DNA of 64,000 nucleotides from Roseovarius nitratireducens (GCF_002925845.1 NZ_PDNI01000017.1:1-64000); one strand, 5' to 3'. Shown: positions 32,906-44,414, numbered from the stretch's first letter. Numbers and translations: made by a program. Notes: a model not told the origin generated them from the letters alone.

Positions 32906-33940
32906 TCAGCCGTGGCGGTCGGCGAGGCGGCGTGCGGCGGGGCCAAGCGTGGCGTCCGACAGGTCGGGCAGGGGGAGCGGTGTGGCTTCTGCCTTGCTCA
33001 CCCGCCGATAGCGCGGGTCGTAATGGGTGCGGATGAGGTCCTCGACCAGCGATGCGAACTCTCCTGCCGCCGCCAATGCCCGCCATGTGGCAACCTGCTC
33101 GTGTCCGTGATAGCGCACGAGGCGTTCGAGGATCGCGTCGAGCCGCGCGGGATCAGCGATCATGTCCTCGTACTCGGCGAGGATATGCCCCACCCGCGCT
33201 GCCATCGGCGCGTCAACCCGGATGCCGGGCGCCGATTTCATCGCCACGGCGAGCGCGGGCGGAAGGGTGATGCCCCCAATCCGCGCGCTCTCGGCCTCGA
33301 GGAAGACGGGGCGCGCGGGATTGAGCGCAGCCACGCGCATGGCGAGCGCGCTCTCGAACGCCTTTTGCGAGGGCTGCTCCGTGCCGATGAGGCCAAAGAG
33401 CGAGCCGCGATGCCCGGCCAGCGCCTCGAGGTCGATCACCTGCGCACCCGCGGCGCGCAGATGCGCCAGTAGCCGCGTCTTGGCCGTGCCGGTGCCCCCG
33501 TCAATGAGCAGCACGGGGCAGGGAAAGGGGCTGTCGTAGAGCGCCGCCACCACCAGCCTGCGATAGCTGCGATAGCCGCCAGCGATGGTGTCTGCGCGCC
33601 AGCCGATCTGTTGCAGGATAGAGGTGAACGAGCCCGACCTCTGCCCGCCGCGCCAGCAATAGACCAGCGGTCGCCAGCCGCCCTGCCGATCCGCCAGCGG
33701 GCCCTCGATATGCGCGGCGGCATTGCGCGCCACCAGCGCCGCACCGATCTTGCGGGCGAGGAACCGGTCCTCCTGCACGTAGATCGTGCCGACGCGGGCG
33801 CGTTCGGCGTCTGACAGCACCGGCAGGCTGATCGCGCCGGGGATATGGTCCTCGGCGTATTCCGCCGGAGAGCGCACGTCGATCACCTGATCGAAGGGGA
33901 GGGTGCCGAGATCGCCAAGACTGTCGAGCGTGACCGGCAC
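32906..33940 (-). CDS. mnmH: tRNA 2-selenouridine synthase MnmH (SelU)
   Basis: 344 residues. N-terminal rhodanese domain with the catalytic Cys95 in VYCWRGGQRSGS, then a P-loop domain with GGTGTAKT at about 148-156. This fusion is specific to MnmH/SelU, which replaces sulfur by selenium at the wobble 2-thiouridine of tRNA via a geranylated intermediate. It begins 2 bases after the stop of cobT, so it is the third gene of a cobS-cobT-mnmH unit. No selD is in the window. Confidence 0.9.
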   Translation of the reverse strand: MPVTLDSLGDLGTLPFDQVIDVRSPAEYAEDHIPGAISLPVLSDAERARVGTIYVQEDRFLARKIGAALVARNAAAHIEGPLADRQGGWRPLVYCWRGGQRSGSFTSILQQIGWRADTIAGGYRSYRRLVVAALYDSPFPCPVLLIDGGTGTAKTRLLAHLRAAGAQVIDLEALAGHRGSLFGLIGTEQPSQKAFESALAMRVAALNPARPVFLEAESARIGGITLPPALAVAMKSAPGIRVDAPMAARVGHILAEYEDMIADPARLDAILERLVRYHGHEQVATWRALAAAGEFASLVEDLIRTHYDPRYRRVSKAEATPLPLPDLSDATLGPAARRLADRHG

Positions 33941-33942
33941 CC

Positions 33943-35817
33943 TCAGCTTGCCCGCCGTATGCCCATGACGCGGGCACGCGCGCGCGGGTCGCTGTCAAAG
34001 AGCGCGGCCAGTTGCTCGGTCATCGCACCGGCAAGCTGATCGGCGTCGGTGATGGTCACCGCGCGGTCATAATAGCGGGTCACGTCATGGCCGATACCGA
34101 TGGCCAACAGTTCCACCTGCTTGCGGCGTTCGACCATCGCGATCACGTCGCGCAGGTGCTTTTCGAGGTAGTTGGCGGGGTTGACGCTCAGCGTGCTGTC
34201 GTCCACCGGCGCGCCATCGGAGATCACCATCAGGATCTTGCGCGCTTCCTTGCGTGCCACGATCCGCCGGTGCGCCCATTCCAGCGCCTCGCCGTCGATA
34301 TTCTCCTTGAGCAGGCCCTCTTTCATCATCAGCCCGAGATTGTCGCGCGTCCGCCGCATCGGCGCGTCGGCGGATTTGTAGACGATGTGGCGCAGGTCGT
34401 TCAGGCGACCGGGCAACTGCGGGCGGCCCTCGGCGAGCCATTTCTCGCGGCTCTGCCCGCCTTTCCACGCGCGGGTGGTGAAACCCAGAACCTCGACCTT
34501 GACCGAACACCGCTCCAGCGTGCGGGCAAGCACGTCTGCGCAAATTGCGGCGATGGAGATGGGCCGCCCGCGCATCGAGCCGGAATTGTCGAGCAGAAGC
34601 GTCACCACCGTGTCGCGGAACTCGGTATCCTTTTCCACCTTGAAGCTGAGCGGCGTGGTGGGGTTGGCCACCACGCGGGCAAGGCGGCCCGCATCGAGGA
34701 TGCCCTCTTCGCGGTCGAACTCCCAGCTTCGGCTCTGCTGCGCCTGAAGGCGTCGTTGCAGCTTGTTGGCGAGCCGCCCGACCGCACCCTTCAGCGGGTC
34801 GAGCTGCTGGTCGAGATAGGCGCGCAGGCGTTCAAGCTCGACCGGGTCGGCGAGGTCCTCGGCGCGGATTTCCTCGTCATGGCTGGCGTCATAGATCATG
34901 TAGCCCGGATCCGCCTCGGAGGCGGGCGGCGGCGGTGGCGGGTCGAGCGGTGCCTCGCCCTCGGGCAATTCCGTCTCGTCGTCCATGTCCTGGTCGGCCA
35001 TCTCGTCGAGGCTGACCTGCGCCTGTTGTGCGTCCTGCTGTTCGTCCTGGCTGCGCTCGGGATCGGCGTCGGCCTCGTCCTCGTCGCTCTGGTCCTCGCC
35101 CTGGCTCTCGGGGTCGTCCTCTTCGCCGGTCTCTTCTGCCTCGTCTTCCTGGTCGTCATCGGGGCTGTCGGGGTCGTCGCCCAACTGGTCGCCATAGCCC
35201 AGGTCCTCGATGATCCGGCGGGCGAACTTGGCAAAGGCGGTCTGATCGGCGAGCGTTTCCTGCAAGTCCTCCAGCGTGCCGCCCGCCTGCTCTTCGATAA
35301 AGCCGCGCCACAGCTCCATCACGTTCTGCGCGCCCGGCGGCAGATCGCGCCCCGTGGCGAGGTGGCGGATGAGGTATCCGGCGGCGGCGGGCAGGGGGGC
35401 GTCGTCGGTCGAGGTGACGCGGTCAAAGCCGAGCCGCGCGGCATCCTGCGCGATACGCGCGTCGATATTGGTGGCCGTGCCGGGCATATCGCGCGCGCCC
35501 ACGGCCTCGCACCGCGCGGTCTCCATCGCCTCGTAGAGGTCGCGCGCCATGTCGCCCGGCGGCGCGTAGCGCGCGTGCAGCGCGTCATCGTGGAACTTGT
35601 GTCGCAGCGCCAGCGCATCCGCGGTGCCACGCGCCAGCAAAACCTCCTCGCGGGTCATCCGGCGGCTCACCTGCGGCAGGCGCATCGCATCGCCCGACAA
35701 CCCGGCGGGATCGACCGAGTAGCTCACCGTCAACTCGCTGTCGTCGGCCATCACCTTGGTGGCATTGGCCAGCGCCTTCTTGAACGGGTCGGCGGGGTTG
35801 TCGGTGGGTTTGGTCAT
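33943..35817 (-). CDS. cobT: Cobaltochelatase subunit CobT
   Basis: 624 residues. N-terminal helical domain, a very acidic stretch of Asp/Glu at about 215-290, and a C-terminal von Willebrand A domain with the MIDAS motif [11 protein letters not shown] and [10 protein letters not shown]. This is the aerobic-pathway CobT that with CobS forms the AAA+ motor for CobN-dependent cobalt insertion into hydrogenobyrinate diamide. Acidic-repeat codons generate a long antisense frame that is not a gene. Confidence 0.95.
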   Translation of the reverse strand: MTKPTDNPADPFKKALANATKVMADDSELTVSYSVDPAGLSGDAMRLPQVSRRMTREEVLLARGTADALALRHKFHDDALHARYAPPGDMARDLYEAMETARCEAVGARDMPGTATNIDARIAQDAARLGFDRVTSTDDAPLPAAAGYLIRHLATGRDLPPGAQNVMELWRGFIEEQAGGTLEDLQETLADQTAFAKFARRIIEDLGYGDQLGDDPDSPDDDQEDEAEETGEEDDPESQGEDQSDEDEADADPERSQDEQQDAQQAQVSLDEMADQDMDDETELPEGEAPLDPPPPPPASEADPGYMIYDASHDEEIRAEDLADPVELERLRAYLDQQLDPLKGAVGRLANKLQRRLQAQQSRSWEFDREEGILDAGRLARVVANPTTPLSFKVEKDTEFRDTVVTLLLDNSGSMRGRPISIAAICADVLARTLERCSVKVEVLGFTTRAWKGGQSREKWLAEGRPQLPGRLNDLRHIVYKSADAPMRRTRDNLGLMMKEGLLKENIDGEALEWAHRRIVARKEARKILMVISDGAPVDDSTLSVNPANYLEKHLRDVIAMVERRKQVELLAIGIGHDVTRYYDRAVTITDADQLAGAMTEQLAALFDSDPRARARVMGIRRAS

Positions 35818-35839
35818 CGGGTGTTCCCCAGACGTGGCT

Positions 35840-36826
35840 TTACTGTACGCTCACGTTCGCCGCGCTCTCGGGAAGTTCCTCGTCGAAGCAGCGCTGGTAG
35901 AATTCCGCCACGGTCTGGCGCTCCAATTCGTCGCACTTGTTGAGGAAGGTGAGCCGGAACGCATAGCCCACGTTGCGGAAGATGGTGGCGTTCTGCGCCC
36001 AGGAGATCACGGTGCGGGGGCTCATCACCGTCGACAGCTCGCCATTCATGAAGGCGGTGCGCGACAGATCGGCCACCGTTACCATGCGGCTGACGGTCTG
36101 GCGCCCCTCGGCGGTGTTGAAGATCGGGTTCTTGGCCAGCACGATCGCCGTCTCTGCGTCGTGGCTCAGGTAGTTGAGCGTGGCCACCAGGTTCCAGCGG
36201 TCCATCTGGCCCTGGTTGATCTGCTGCGTGCCGTGGTAAAGCCCCGTGGTGTCACCGAGGCCAACAGTGTTGGCCGTGGCGAACAGGCGGAAATACGGGT
36301 TGGGCGTGATCACCTCGTTCTGGTCGAGCAGCGTCAGCTTGCCATCCGCCTCCAGCACCCGCTGGATCACGAACATCACGTCCGCGCGCCCGGCGTCGTA
36401 TTCGTCGAACACGATGGCCGTCGGGTTGCGCAGCGCCCAGGGCAGGATGCCCTCGTGAAACTCGGTCACCTGCACCCCGTCGCGCAGCTTGATCGCGTCC
36501 TTGCCGATCAGGTCGATCCGGCTGATATGGCTGTCGAGGTTGACGCGCACGCAGGGCCAGTTGAGCCGGGCCGCGACCTGCTCGATATGGGTGGATTTGC
36601 CGGTGCCGTGATAGCCTTGGATCATCACCCGCCGGTTGTGCGAAAAGCCCGCGAGGATCGCCAGCGTGGTGTCGGGATCGAACTTGTAGGTCGAATCGAG
36701 CTCGGGCACCCGTTCGCTGCGCTCGGCAAAGCCCCTCACGATCATGTCGGTGTCGATGCCGAAAACCTCGCGCACGGCGATTTCCTCGGTCGGTTTCGCG
36801 TTGATGTCAATCGTGCCGTCAGCCAA
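35840..36826 (-). CDS. cobS: Cobaltochelatase AAA+ subunit CobS
   Basis: 328 residues if translation starts at the TTG at 36826, which has AAGGA 8 bases upstream and gives the usual CobS N-terminus ([24 protein letters not shown]). Walker A is GYHGTGKST at 71-79, Walker [10 protein letters not shown], sensor region FATANTVG. The frame extends upstream to 37174 but that part is antisense to the sigma-factor gene. Partner of CobT. Confidence 0.95.
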   Translation of the reverse strand: MADGTIDINAKPTEEIAVREVFGIDTDMIVRGFAERSERVPELDSTYKFDPDTTLAILAGFSHNRRVMIQGYHGTGKSTHIEQVAARLNWPCVRVNLDSHISRIDLIGKDAIKLRDGVQVTEFHEGILPWALRNPTAIVFDEYDAGRADVMFVIQRVLEADGKLTLLDQNEVITPNPYFRLFATANTVGLGDTTGLYHGTQQINQGQMDRWNLVATLNYLSHDAETAIVLAKNPIFNTAEGRQTVSRMVTVADLSRTAFMNGELSTVMSPRTVISWAQNATIFRNVGYAFRLTFLNKCDELERQTVAEFYQRCFDEELPESAANVSVQ

Positions 36827-36994
36827 TTCGCCGGTCCTTCGATAGGGTCGCTGTTTCGTTGGTGTCGTGGTGCAACATATCGCGTGGAAGGGCAAGGGGA
36901 AGGGGCAAGATCGGGTTGGCCTCATGGTTCGTCCGCACTGGTCATACCGGCCCGTCGTGCTAGGATTGGGTGCGAACGGGACAGTGGCGAGCAT

Positions 36995-37537
36995 ATGGCG
37001 ACGCGCGACGACATAGAACGGCACATCCTGCGCGCCGCGCAAGGGGACCGGACAGCGTTCAAGGCGCTCTATGACGCCACGTCGGCGAAACTCCTGGGCG
37101 TTGCCCTGCGTGTGTTGAATGACCGCGCGGAGGCCGAGGATGTGTTGCAGGAAATCTACGTCAAGATCTGGCACAATGCCGCGCGTTACAATGTCAACGG
37201 GCTGAGTCCCATGACCTGGCTGATAACGATCGCGCGCAACAGCGCCGTCGACCGCCTGCGCAAGCTGCGCAGGGCCGGGACGACCGACGTGCTCGAAGAC
37301 CGGATCGCCGACACCGGGGCAGGGCCCGAGACGCAGGCCATCGCCGCCTCCGAGCGGCGGCGGCTCGATGCGTGCATGGAGGAGTTGGCCGCGCCGCGTG
37401 CCGAGGCCGTGCGCCGTGCCTATCTAGACGGCGAGACCTATGCCGATCTCGCGGCGCGGTTCGACGTGCCGCTCAACACGATGCGAACATGGCTGCGCCG
37501 CAGCCTCTTGAAGCTGAAGGAGTGTCTGTCGCGATGA
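36995..37537 (+). CDS. ECF-family RNA polymerase sigma factor
   Basis: 180 residues. Region 2 is seen in [36 protein letters not shown], and region 4 in [30 protein letters not shown]. Similar to the SigK group of ECF factors, which pair with RskA-type anti-sigma factors; such a gene follows with a 4-base overlap. The GXP-type linker and [13 protein letters not shown] are typical. It may govern envelope or oxidative stress. Confidence 0.9.
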   Translation: MATRDDIERHILRAAQGDRTAFKALYDATSAKLLGVALRVLNDRAEAEDVLQEIYVKIWHNAARYNVNGLSPMTWLITIARNSAVDRLRKLRRAGTTDVLEDRIADTGAGPETQAIAASERRRLDACMEELAAPRAEAVRRAYLDGETYADLAARFDVPLNTMRTWLRRSLLKLKECLSR

Positions 37538-38235
37538 GCGATCGGGACCAGCCAGACCGGGACGAGGACCACATCCTCGCGGGCGAATACGCGCTCGGCC
37601 TGCTTTCGGCAGAGGAGGCGGCGGCGTTCGAGGCGCGCATGGTGCGCGACCCGGACCTGCGCGCCGCCTACGCGCAATGGGCCACGGATTTCGCCGCCAT
37701 GACCGACGAGATCGCGCCGCAGGCCCCGCCCGCCCATGTCTGGCAGCGGATCGAGGCGGGGCTGTTCCCCGATGCCCGACCCCGCGCCGGCTGGATGCGG
37801 CGGCTGGCGCTCTGGGGCGGCGGCCTTGCGGCGGCGGCGGTGCTGGTCCTGGCGCTCGTTACCGGTGGCGACTGGGGTGCGCCGCCGCAAGCGCCCGCCG
37901 AGGCGCTCTACCGCGCCGAGGTGGCCGCTGAGGATCGCAGCCTGGTGGTCGATGCCGTCTATGACGCCGCGACCGGCACCCTCTTGATCGACCGTGCGGC
38001 GGGTGCGCCCGCGCCGGGCCGTGCGCTGGAACTGTGGCTCATTGCCGGAGAGGCGGCGCCGGTCTCGCTCGGTGTTCTGCCCGAGGACCGGCGCGGGTCG
38101 ATCCCGGTGCCCGACGCCCTGCGCCCGCGCCTGCCCGGTGCCGTCCTCGCGGTCTCTGACGAGCCCCCGGGCGGATCGCCCACCGGCGCACCCACAGGCG
38201 ACGTGCTGGCCACCGGCGCGGTGCGCGACACCTAG
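37534..38235 (+). CDS. RskA-type anti-sigma factor
   Basis: 233 residues, ATG overlapping the sigma-factor stop (ATGA). N-terminal cytosolic helical domain with HILAGEYALGLLSAEEAAAF, DLRAAYAQWATDFAAMT and VWQRIEAGLF (ZAS-like but without the zinc Cys/His), one membrane helix (about 93-110) and a periplasmic RskA domain (ALELWLIAGEAAPVSLGVL). It should hold the ECF sigma factor inactive until an envelope signal. Confidence 0.9.
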   Translation: MSDRDQPDRDEDHILAGEYALGLLSAEEAAAFEARMVRDPDLRAAYAQWATDFAAMTDEIAPQAPPAHVWQRIEAGLFPDARPRAGWMRRLALWGGGLAAAAVLVLALVTGGDWGAPPQAPAEALYRAEVAAEDRSLVVDAVYDAATGTLLIDRAAGAPAPGRALELWLIAGEAAPVSLGVLPEDRRGSIPVPDALRPRLPGAVLAVSDEPPGGSPTGAPTGDVLATGAVRDT

Positions 38236-38357
38236 ACCGGCTGCTGAAAAACGCTTTCACCGCCGCCGGCCAAGCCCCCGCCCGGCCCTGTAGCGTACAA
38301 ATCGCGCGAGGCAGGTGCCACCCCCCTAGGCAAACGCTCGCAAAGCTCCTATATTCA

Positions 38358-38682
38358 GGGTGTTCCCGGCAACGGGGACTATGGACATAAACGCGCTCGT
38401 AATAAGCGGATCGGACCCGGGGGCGGTACCCGGCGGCTCCACCAATAATCCTTCATTTGGGGATCATGGGGCCGAAACAGGATCGACGAACGTCTAAAGG
38501 GGTTATGCTTTGTCCCGGTGAGGTACCACCGTTATCGGTCCGAAACGTACAGTTGCAAATGACAACCGTGCTCCGGTGGCCGTTGCTGCGTAAGCAGTAA
38601 CCAAACCGAAACTTAAGCCCTTGCCTCTAGCAAGGTAAGGCGGGGTTCGCAGGCACCTGGCAACAGAAGCCTGCACTTTCAT
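38358..38682 (+). ncRNA. ssrA: Transfer-messenger RNA, circularly permuted two-piece form
   Basis: The acceptor piece comes first, ending ...GGCGGCTCCACCA (38441 region). After a short spacer the coding piece begins GGGGCCGAAACAGGATCGAC near 38468. The 7-base 3' end CGGCTCC pairs with GGGGCCG to restore the tRNA-like acceptor stem. The tag frame GCA AAT GAC ... GCG TAA at 38555-38593 encodes ANDNRAPVAVAA. A final hairpin GCAGGC...GCCTGC lies at about 38650-38675. A TATATT at 38350-38355 is a possible -10 box. The ends given are approximate. This permuted gene form is normal for Alphaproteobacteria. Confidence 0.93.
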
Positions 38683-38727
38683 TCAAATGTCGCTTGTCCC
38701 GATGCGCGTCGCGCGCCACAAGGACGC

Positions 38728-39984
38728 ATGGGCGCGCCAACCTTTCCCGATCTGTTGCGCAGCTTCGCGCGGATCGGCCTGCTGAGTTTCGGCGGGCCGG
38801 CGGCGCAAATCTCGGTGATGCATGACGAGTTGGTGACGCGGCGCGGCTGGATGTCGGAAAACCAGTTTCTCGGCGCGCTGTCCTTTTGCATGCTGTTGCC
38901 GGGGCCCGAGGCGATGCAGCTTGCCACCTATGCGGGTTGGCGACAGAGGGGCGTGCCGGGCGGGCTGATCGCCGGGCTGCTCTTCGTGCTGCCCGGCGCG
39001 GCGGTAATTCTCGGTCTCGGCTATGGCTATGCCATCTGGGGTGGCGTACCGCTGGTGCAGGCGGCCTTCCTCGGCGTCAAGGCGGCGGTGGTGGCGATCG
39101 TGGTGCAGGCGCTGTTGCGGATCGCGCGCAAGGCGCTGGCCACGCCCGGCCACTGGGTTGTGGCGGGGCTGGCATTCGTCGCGATGTTCGCGCTTGGCGT
39201 GCCGTTCCCGGCGATCATCGCGGCGGCGGCGCTCTGGGGGTATTGGCAGAGCCGCAACTCACCGCCCGCGCCCGCGCCCGCGCCCGTGGGGACGGCGGTG
39301 CGGCCCGCAGACACGCTGCGCACGGCGCTCATATGGGGCGCACTCTGGGCGGCGCCGGTGCTGGTGGCCTGGGGCGCGGGGGCTGCGTTCCTCACCGATC
39401 TGGCGCTGTTCTTCTCCAAGCTGGCGGTGGTCACCTTCGGCGGGGCCTACGCGGTGCTGGCCTACATGGCCGACACGGTGGTGAGCGCCAAGGGCTGGAT
39501 CACCGCCGCGCAGATGATCGACGCGCTTGGCCTCGCCGAGACCACGCCCGGCCCGCTGATCCTGGTGACCGAGTTCGTGGGCCTTCTGGCAGGCTGGCAG
39601 GCCGGGGGGGCAGGGCTCGCGCTGGTGGCCGCGCTGCTCACCCTGTGGGTGACTTTCGTGCCCTGTTTCCTGTGGATTTTCACCGGTGCGCCTTATGTCG
39701 AGGCGATCCTCGCGCGGCCCCGGCTCAAGGGGGCGCTGGCGGGAATATCGGCGGCCGTGGTGGGGGTGATCCTCAACCTGTCGCTGTGGTTCGCATTGCA
39801 CGTGGTGTTCGGCGAATTGCGAGAGAGCCTGGTCGGTCCGGTGCCGGTCTGGGGGACCGTGTCCTGGACCGGGCTGGGGCTGACGGTGCTGGCGGCGGTG
39901 CTGCTTCTGTGGGTGCGGGTGCCGATGGGCCGGGTCCTGGCGCTGATGGCGGCGCTCGCGGCGGCGGGACATGTTTTGATCTGA
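38728..39984 (+). CDS. chrA: ChrA-family chromate efflux transporter
   Basis: 418 residues with two homologous CHR domains, about ten to twelve membrane helices. The signature FARIGLLSFGGPAAQISVMHDELV in the first half and SKLAVVTFGGAYAVLAYMAD in the second are typical, as is the LPGPEAMQLATYAGW motif and its second copy TTPGPLILVTEFVGLLAGW. It exports chromate or a similar oxyanion. AAGGA close to the ATG. Confidence 0.92.
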   Translation: MGAPTFPDLLRSFARIGLLSFGGPAAQISVMHDELVTRRGWMSENQFLGALSFCMLLPGPEAMQLATYAGWRQRGVPGGLIAGLLFVLPGAAVILGLGYGYAIWGGVPLVQAAFLGVKAAVVAIVVQALLRIARKALATPGHWVVAGLAFVAMFALGVPFPAIIAAAALWGYWQSRNSPPAPAPAPVGTAVRPADTLRTALIWGALWAAPVLVAWGAGAAFLTDLALFFSKLAVVTFGGAYAVLAYMADTVVSAKGWITAAQMIDALGLAETTPGPLILVTEFVGLLAGWQAGGAGLALVAALLTLWVTFVPCFLWIFTGAPYVEAILARPRLKGALAGISAAVVGVILNLSLWFALHVVFGELRESLVGPVPVWGTVSWTGLGLTVLAAVLLLWVRVPMGRVLALMAALAAAGHVLI

Positions 39985-40058
39985 GGCTTGCTCGCAGGCT
40001 CTTTCGTTTCGATCCGAATCCCCTATGCTGACGGTGTCGATCTTGTTCGAGGTAAGGA

Positions 40059-40526
40059 ATGACCCGCTCCATCGATTATGGAACCCTGATGCATCGCGCG
40101 ATGCGTGGCCTCATCCAGGAGGTTCTGACGGACGTGGCCGAGAACGGGCTGCCGGGGGCGCACCATTTCTTCATCACCTTCGACACCACACATCCCGATG
40201 CCGAGCTGGCCGACTGGCTGCGCGAGCGCTACCCGTCAGAGATGACGGTGGTCATGCAGCACTGGTTCGAGGCGCTTGAGGTCAGCGACGACGGCTTCGG
40301 CGTGACGCTCAATTTCGGCGAAGCGCCCGAGCGGCTTTATGTGCCTTACGAGGCGATCCGCACCTTCGTTGACCCGTCGGTCGAGTTCGGCCTGCGGTTC
40401 GAGACGCAGGACAGCGACGATGACGAGGACGAGGACGACGGCGCCCCCCTCGAAGAGATAGACGATGCGGGCGGCGCGCAGGAGGAGACCGGCGAGGTGG
40501 TGAGCCTCGACAAGTTCCGCAAGTAG
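40059..40526 (+). CDS. sspB: SspB-family ClpXP adaptor
   Basis: 155 residues. MTRSIDYGTLMHRAMRGLIQ and HHFFITFDTTHPD, WLRERYPSEMTVVMQHWF are the alphaproteobacterial SspB (COG3814) core; a flexible acidic stretch (DSDDDEDEDDG) leads to a C-terminal ClpX-binding tail (VVSLDKFRK). SspB tethers ssrA-tagged proteins to ClpXP. Its location 1.4 kb from ssrA fits that role. Confidence 0.92.
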   Translation: MTRSIDYGTLMHRAMRGLIQEVLTDVAENGLPGAHHFFITFDTTHPDAELADWLRERYPSEMTVVMQHWFEALEVSDDGFGVTLNFGEAPERLYVPYEAIRTFVDPSVEFGLRFETQDSDDDEDEDDGAPLEEIDDAGGAQEETGEVVSLDKFRK

Positions 40527-40626
40527 CGGGTCACGAGCGGGGTGGGCCTTGGTATCCCGTCGTATACAGCATTGATCTTTCCGGCACCTGCGGTATGAAC
40601 GGGAGAAACCGCCAAGGAGGCCCGCC

Positions 40627-42014
<1,388 letters not shown>

Positions 42015-42018
<4 letters not shown>

Positions 42019-42197
42019 GCGACACCCCGGTCAACCTCAACCGGATACGCAAGCATAAGGCGCGGGCGGCGAAAAAGGCCCGTGCCGACGAGAACGCGGC
42101 GCGTTTCGGGCGCACCAAGGCGCAGAAGGCGCGCGAAGAGGCCGAGGCCGAGAAGGCCCGCCACGTGCTGGACCTGCACAGGCGCGAGGAAGAGTGA
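42015..42197 (+). CDS. DUF4169 family small protein (60 aa)
   Basis: ATG overlaps the fumC stop. The protein is almost one charged helix: [20 protein letters not shown] and [20 protein letters not shown]. VNLNxxRKxxARxxKxxxAxxNAxxFGRTKAxK is the DUF4169 pattern, often found next to fumC and a ribbon-helix-helix gene in Alphaproteobacteria. Function unknown. Confidence 0.88.
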
Positions 42198-42213
42198 TGC
42201 GCGCTTCATCCTG

Positions 42214-42262
42214 GCTCAAATATCCCGGGGGAGTCGCGCGGAGGCGCGACGGGGGCGGCGCC
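42214..42262. repeat. REP-like intergenic element with hairpin
   Basis: The sequence ctcaaatatcccgggggagt followed by the perfect stem GTCGCGC-ggag-GCGCGAC (42233-42250) and a G/C-rich tail resembles a repeat that I recall as widespread between genes of Rhodobacterales (aaatatcccgggggagtcgcg). Only one copy was noticed in this window, so the repeat status rests on memory. Confidence 0.45.
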
Positions 42263-42279
42263 CCTATCCCCCACGCCCG

Positions 42280-42525
42280 ATGAGCGCGCGCCCCGTCAAG
42301 CGATCGCTCACGCTCCAGGGGCACCGCACGAGCGTGTCGCTGGAAGAGCCGTTCTGGCAGGCGTTCCGCGAGATCGCGCGCGCCGAGGGTCGCGCGCTCA
42401 ACGCGCTCGCCGCCGAGATAGACGCCGCCCGCGACCCCGGAACCGGGCTTGCCTCGGCGATCCGGCTGCACGTGCTGGCGCATTTCAGGGCGCGGGCAGA
42501 GGCGGTTCAAAACCGTCATCGCTGA
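42280..42525 (+). CDS. Ribbon-helix-helix domain protein (81 aa)
   Basis: VKRSLTLQGHRTSVSLEEPF, WQAFREIARAEGRALNALAA and GTGLASAIRLHVLAHF match the RHH_4 (DUF4168/arylsulfotransferase-like 'ribbon-helix-helix domain') family that commonly follows DUF4169 in Alphaproteobacteria. It is probably a DNA-binding regulator. No clear ribosome binding site; it may depend on coupling to the upstream genes. Confidence 0.8.
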   Translation: MSARPVKRSLTLQGHRTSVSLEEPFWQAFREIARAEGRALNALAAEIDAARDPGTGLASAIRLHVLAHFRARAEAVQNRHR

Positions 42526-42748
42526 GCGCGCATGTCGTTTTCGGAATGATTCTCACCGCACCCGGTTGAAGGCCGCGTAAATGCCGCGTTACCTTGATGA
42601 CACGCGTGGACCGTCTTTTCGGGCGGCGGAAATGTCCGGCGGCGGCAGTCTCGTTGCCGCTGGAACAGGGAAAACCCGGCGGCACCGGGCAAGGGTGAAG
42701 CCCTGCAAAGGTGCCCGGAATGCCGTCGGCAAAACAGGAGGGACACGG

Positions 42749-44389
42749 ATGTCAGACGACACCGCCAATCAGGGTATCCCCGCGCCGGAGGGCGCATCGG
42801 ATATCATCGACACCGATTACAAGATCGGTCAGGACAACATTCAGACGAAGATCGGGCCATTCGGGCTCGACATTCACAACCCGGTTTTCGTGATCTCGGG
42901 GCTCGTCATCATCGCTTTCGTGGCCTATGCGCTTCTCGCGCCGCAGCAGGCTGCGGATTTCTTCGGCTGGCTGCGCCCGGCGCTGACATCGACCTTTGAC
43001 TGGTTCTTCCTGTCGGCGGCCAACATTTTCGTCATCTTCTGTCTGTTGTTGATCGTCACCCCTTACGGTGCGGTCCGCCTTGGCGGCACCGACGCGACGC
43101 CCGATTACGGCTATCTTGGCTGGTTCGCGATGCTGTTCGCTGCGGGCATGGGCATCGGGCTGATGTTCTTCGGCGTGCTGGAGCCGGTCTATCATATGGC
43201 CATCTCCGCGCCGCTGGGCGTGCCGTCGCCCTTTACCGAGGGCGGTGAGCTGATCCCCGAGAATGTCGAGGCGGCCAGGGCTATGGGGCTGGCGGCCACG
43301 TCCTATCACTGGGCGCTGCACCCTTGGGCGATCTATGCCGTGGTGGCGCTGGCGCTGGCGCTGTTTTCCTACAACAAGGGCCTGCCGCTCACCATCCGCA
43401 GCGCGTTCTACCCGATCTTCGGCGAGCGTGTCTGGGGCTGGACCGGGCACATCATCGACACGCTGGCGGTGTTTGCGACGCTCTTTGGCCTGGCCACCTC
43501 GCTGGGCTTCGGCGCACAGCAGGCCAATGCCGGTCTGGAACATATCTACGGCATCCCCAATAACGTGACGGTGCAGGTGATCCTCATCATCGCGATCACG
43601 GGCGTCGCGCTCATCTCGGTGCTGCGCGGCCTCGACGGCGGCGTCAAGGTGCTGTCGGAGATCAACATGGTGATCGCGCTCGTGCTGCTGCTGTTCGTGC
43701 TGTTCGCCGCCGGGGCGGTCACGATCCTGGGCGATTTCGTCTCGGGCCTTGGCTCCTACTTCAAGAACGTGATCCCGCTCTCGAACCCGTTCGGGCGCGA
43801 GGATACCGGCTACATGCAGGGCTGGACCGCGTTCTACTGGGCCTGGTGGATCTCCTGGTCGCCCTTCGTCGGCATGTTCATCGCGCGGGTCAGCCGCGGT
43901 CGCACGGTGCGCGAGTTCGTGACCTGCGTGCTGATCATCCCGAGCCTCGTCTGCGTGTTCTGGATGGCCGTCTTCGGCGGCGCGGCGATTGATCAGGTGC
44001 TGAGCGATCCCGCTGGCAGCGCGGTCAAGGCGCAGGTGATCGACAGCTACAACCCGCCGCTGTCGCTGTTCGCCATGCTCGAATCGCTGCCGCTGGCCTC
44101 CATCACCTCGACCATCGGGATCATCCTGGTGATCGTGTTCTTCGTCACCTCGTCGGACTCGGGCAGCCTTGTGATCGACACGATCACCGCGGGCGGCAAG
44201 GTCGATGCGCCGGTGCCGCAGCGGGTGTTCTGGTGCACGTTCGAGGGGCTGGTGGCAATTGCGCTGCTGGTCGGCGGCGGCCTGGGTGCCTTGCAGGCGA
44301 TGGTGATCTCGACGGGCCTACCGTTCACGCTCATCCTTCTGGCGATCTGCGTCTCCATCTGGAAAGGCCTCGCCTCCGAGAAGCGCTGA
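42749..44389 (+). CDS. BCCT-family osmolyte/betaine transporter
   Basis: 546 residues, twelve predicted membrane helices. The start at 42749 has AGGAGGGA upstream; the frame is open before it without a site. BCCT signatures: GWFAMLFAAGMGIGLMFFGV, SYHWALHPWAIYAVVALALA, and WTAFYWAWWISWSPFVGMFI, RVSRGRTVREF. It imports a quaternary amine (glycine betaine, choline, carnitine or DMSP-type compound) with Na+ or H+. A terminator follows at 44415. Confidence 0.93.
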   Translation: MSDDTANQGIPAPEGASDIIDTDYKIGQDNIQTKIGPFGLDIHNPVFVISGLVIIAFVAYALLAPQQAADFFGWLRPALTSTFDWFFLSAANIFVIFCLLLIVTPYGAVRLGGTDATPDYGYLGWFAMLFAAGMGIGLMFFGVLEPVYHMAISAPLGVPSPFTEGGELIPENVEAARAMGLAATSYHWALHPWAIYAVVALALALFSYNKGLPLTIRSAFYPIFGERVWGWTGHIIDTLAVFATLFGLATSLGFGAQQANAGLEHIYGIPNNVTVQVILIIAITGVALISVLRGLDGGVKVLSEINMVIALVLLLFVLFAAGAVTILGDFVSGLGSYFKNVIPLSNPFGREDTGYMQGWTAFYWAWWISWSPFVGMFIARVSRGRTVREFVTCVLIIPSLVCVFWMAVFGGAAIDQVLSDPAGSAVKAQVIDSYNPPLSLFAMLESLPLASITSTIGIILVIVFFVTSSDSGSLVIDTITAGGKVDAPVPQRVFWCTFEGLVAIALLVGGGLGALQAMVISTGLPFTLILLAICVSIWKGLASEKR

Positions 44390-44414
44390 GCGCGACCCGG
44401 AACTTAAAACCAGG

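Noticed and set aside
34012-35943. 643-codon open frame antisense to cobT
   Set aside because: Mirror of a high-GC gene with acidic repeats; no ribosome binding site or recognisable domain, and cobT is unambiguous.
36827-37174. N-terminal extension of CobS to 37174
   Set aside because: The extension is antisense to the ECF sigma factor and unlike CobS; the TTG at 36826 has a good ribosome binding site.
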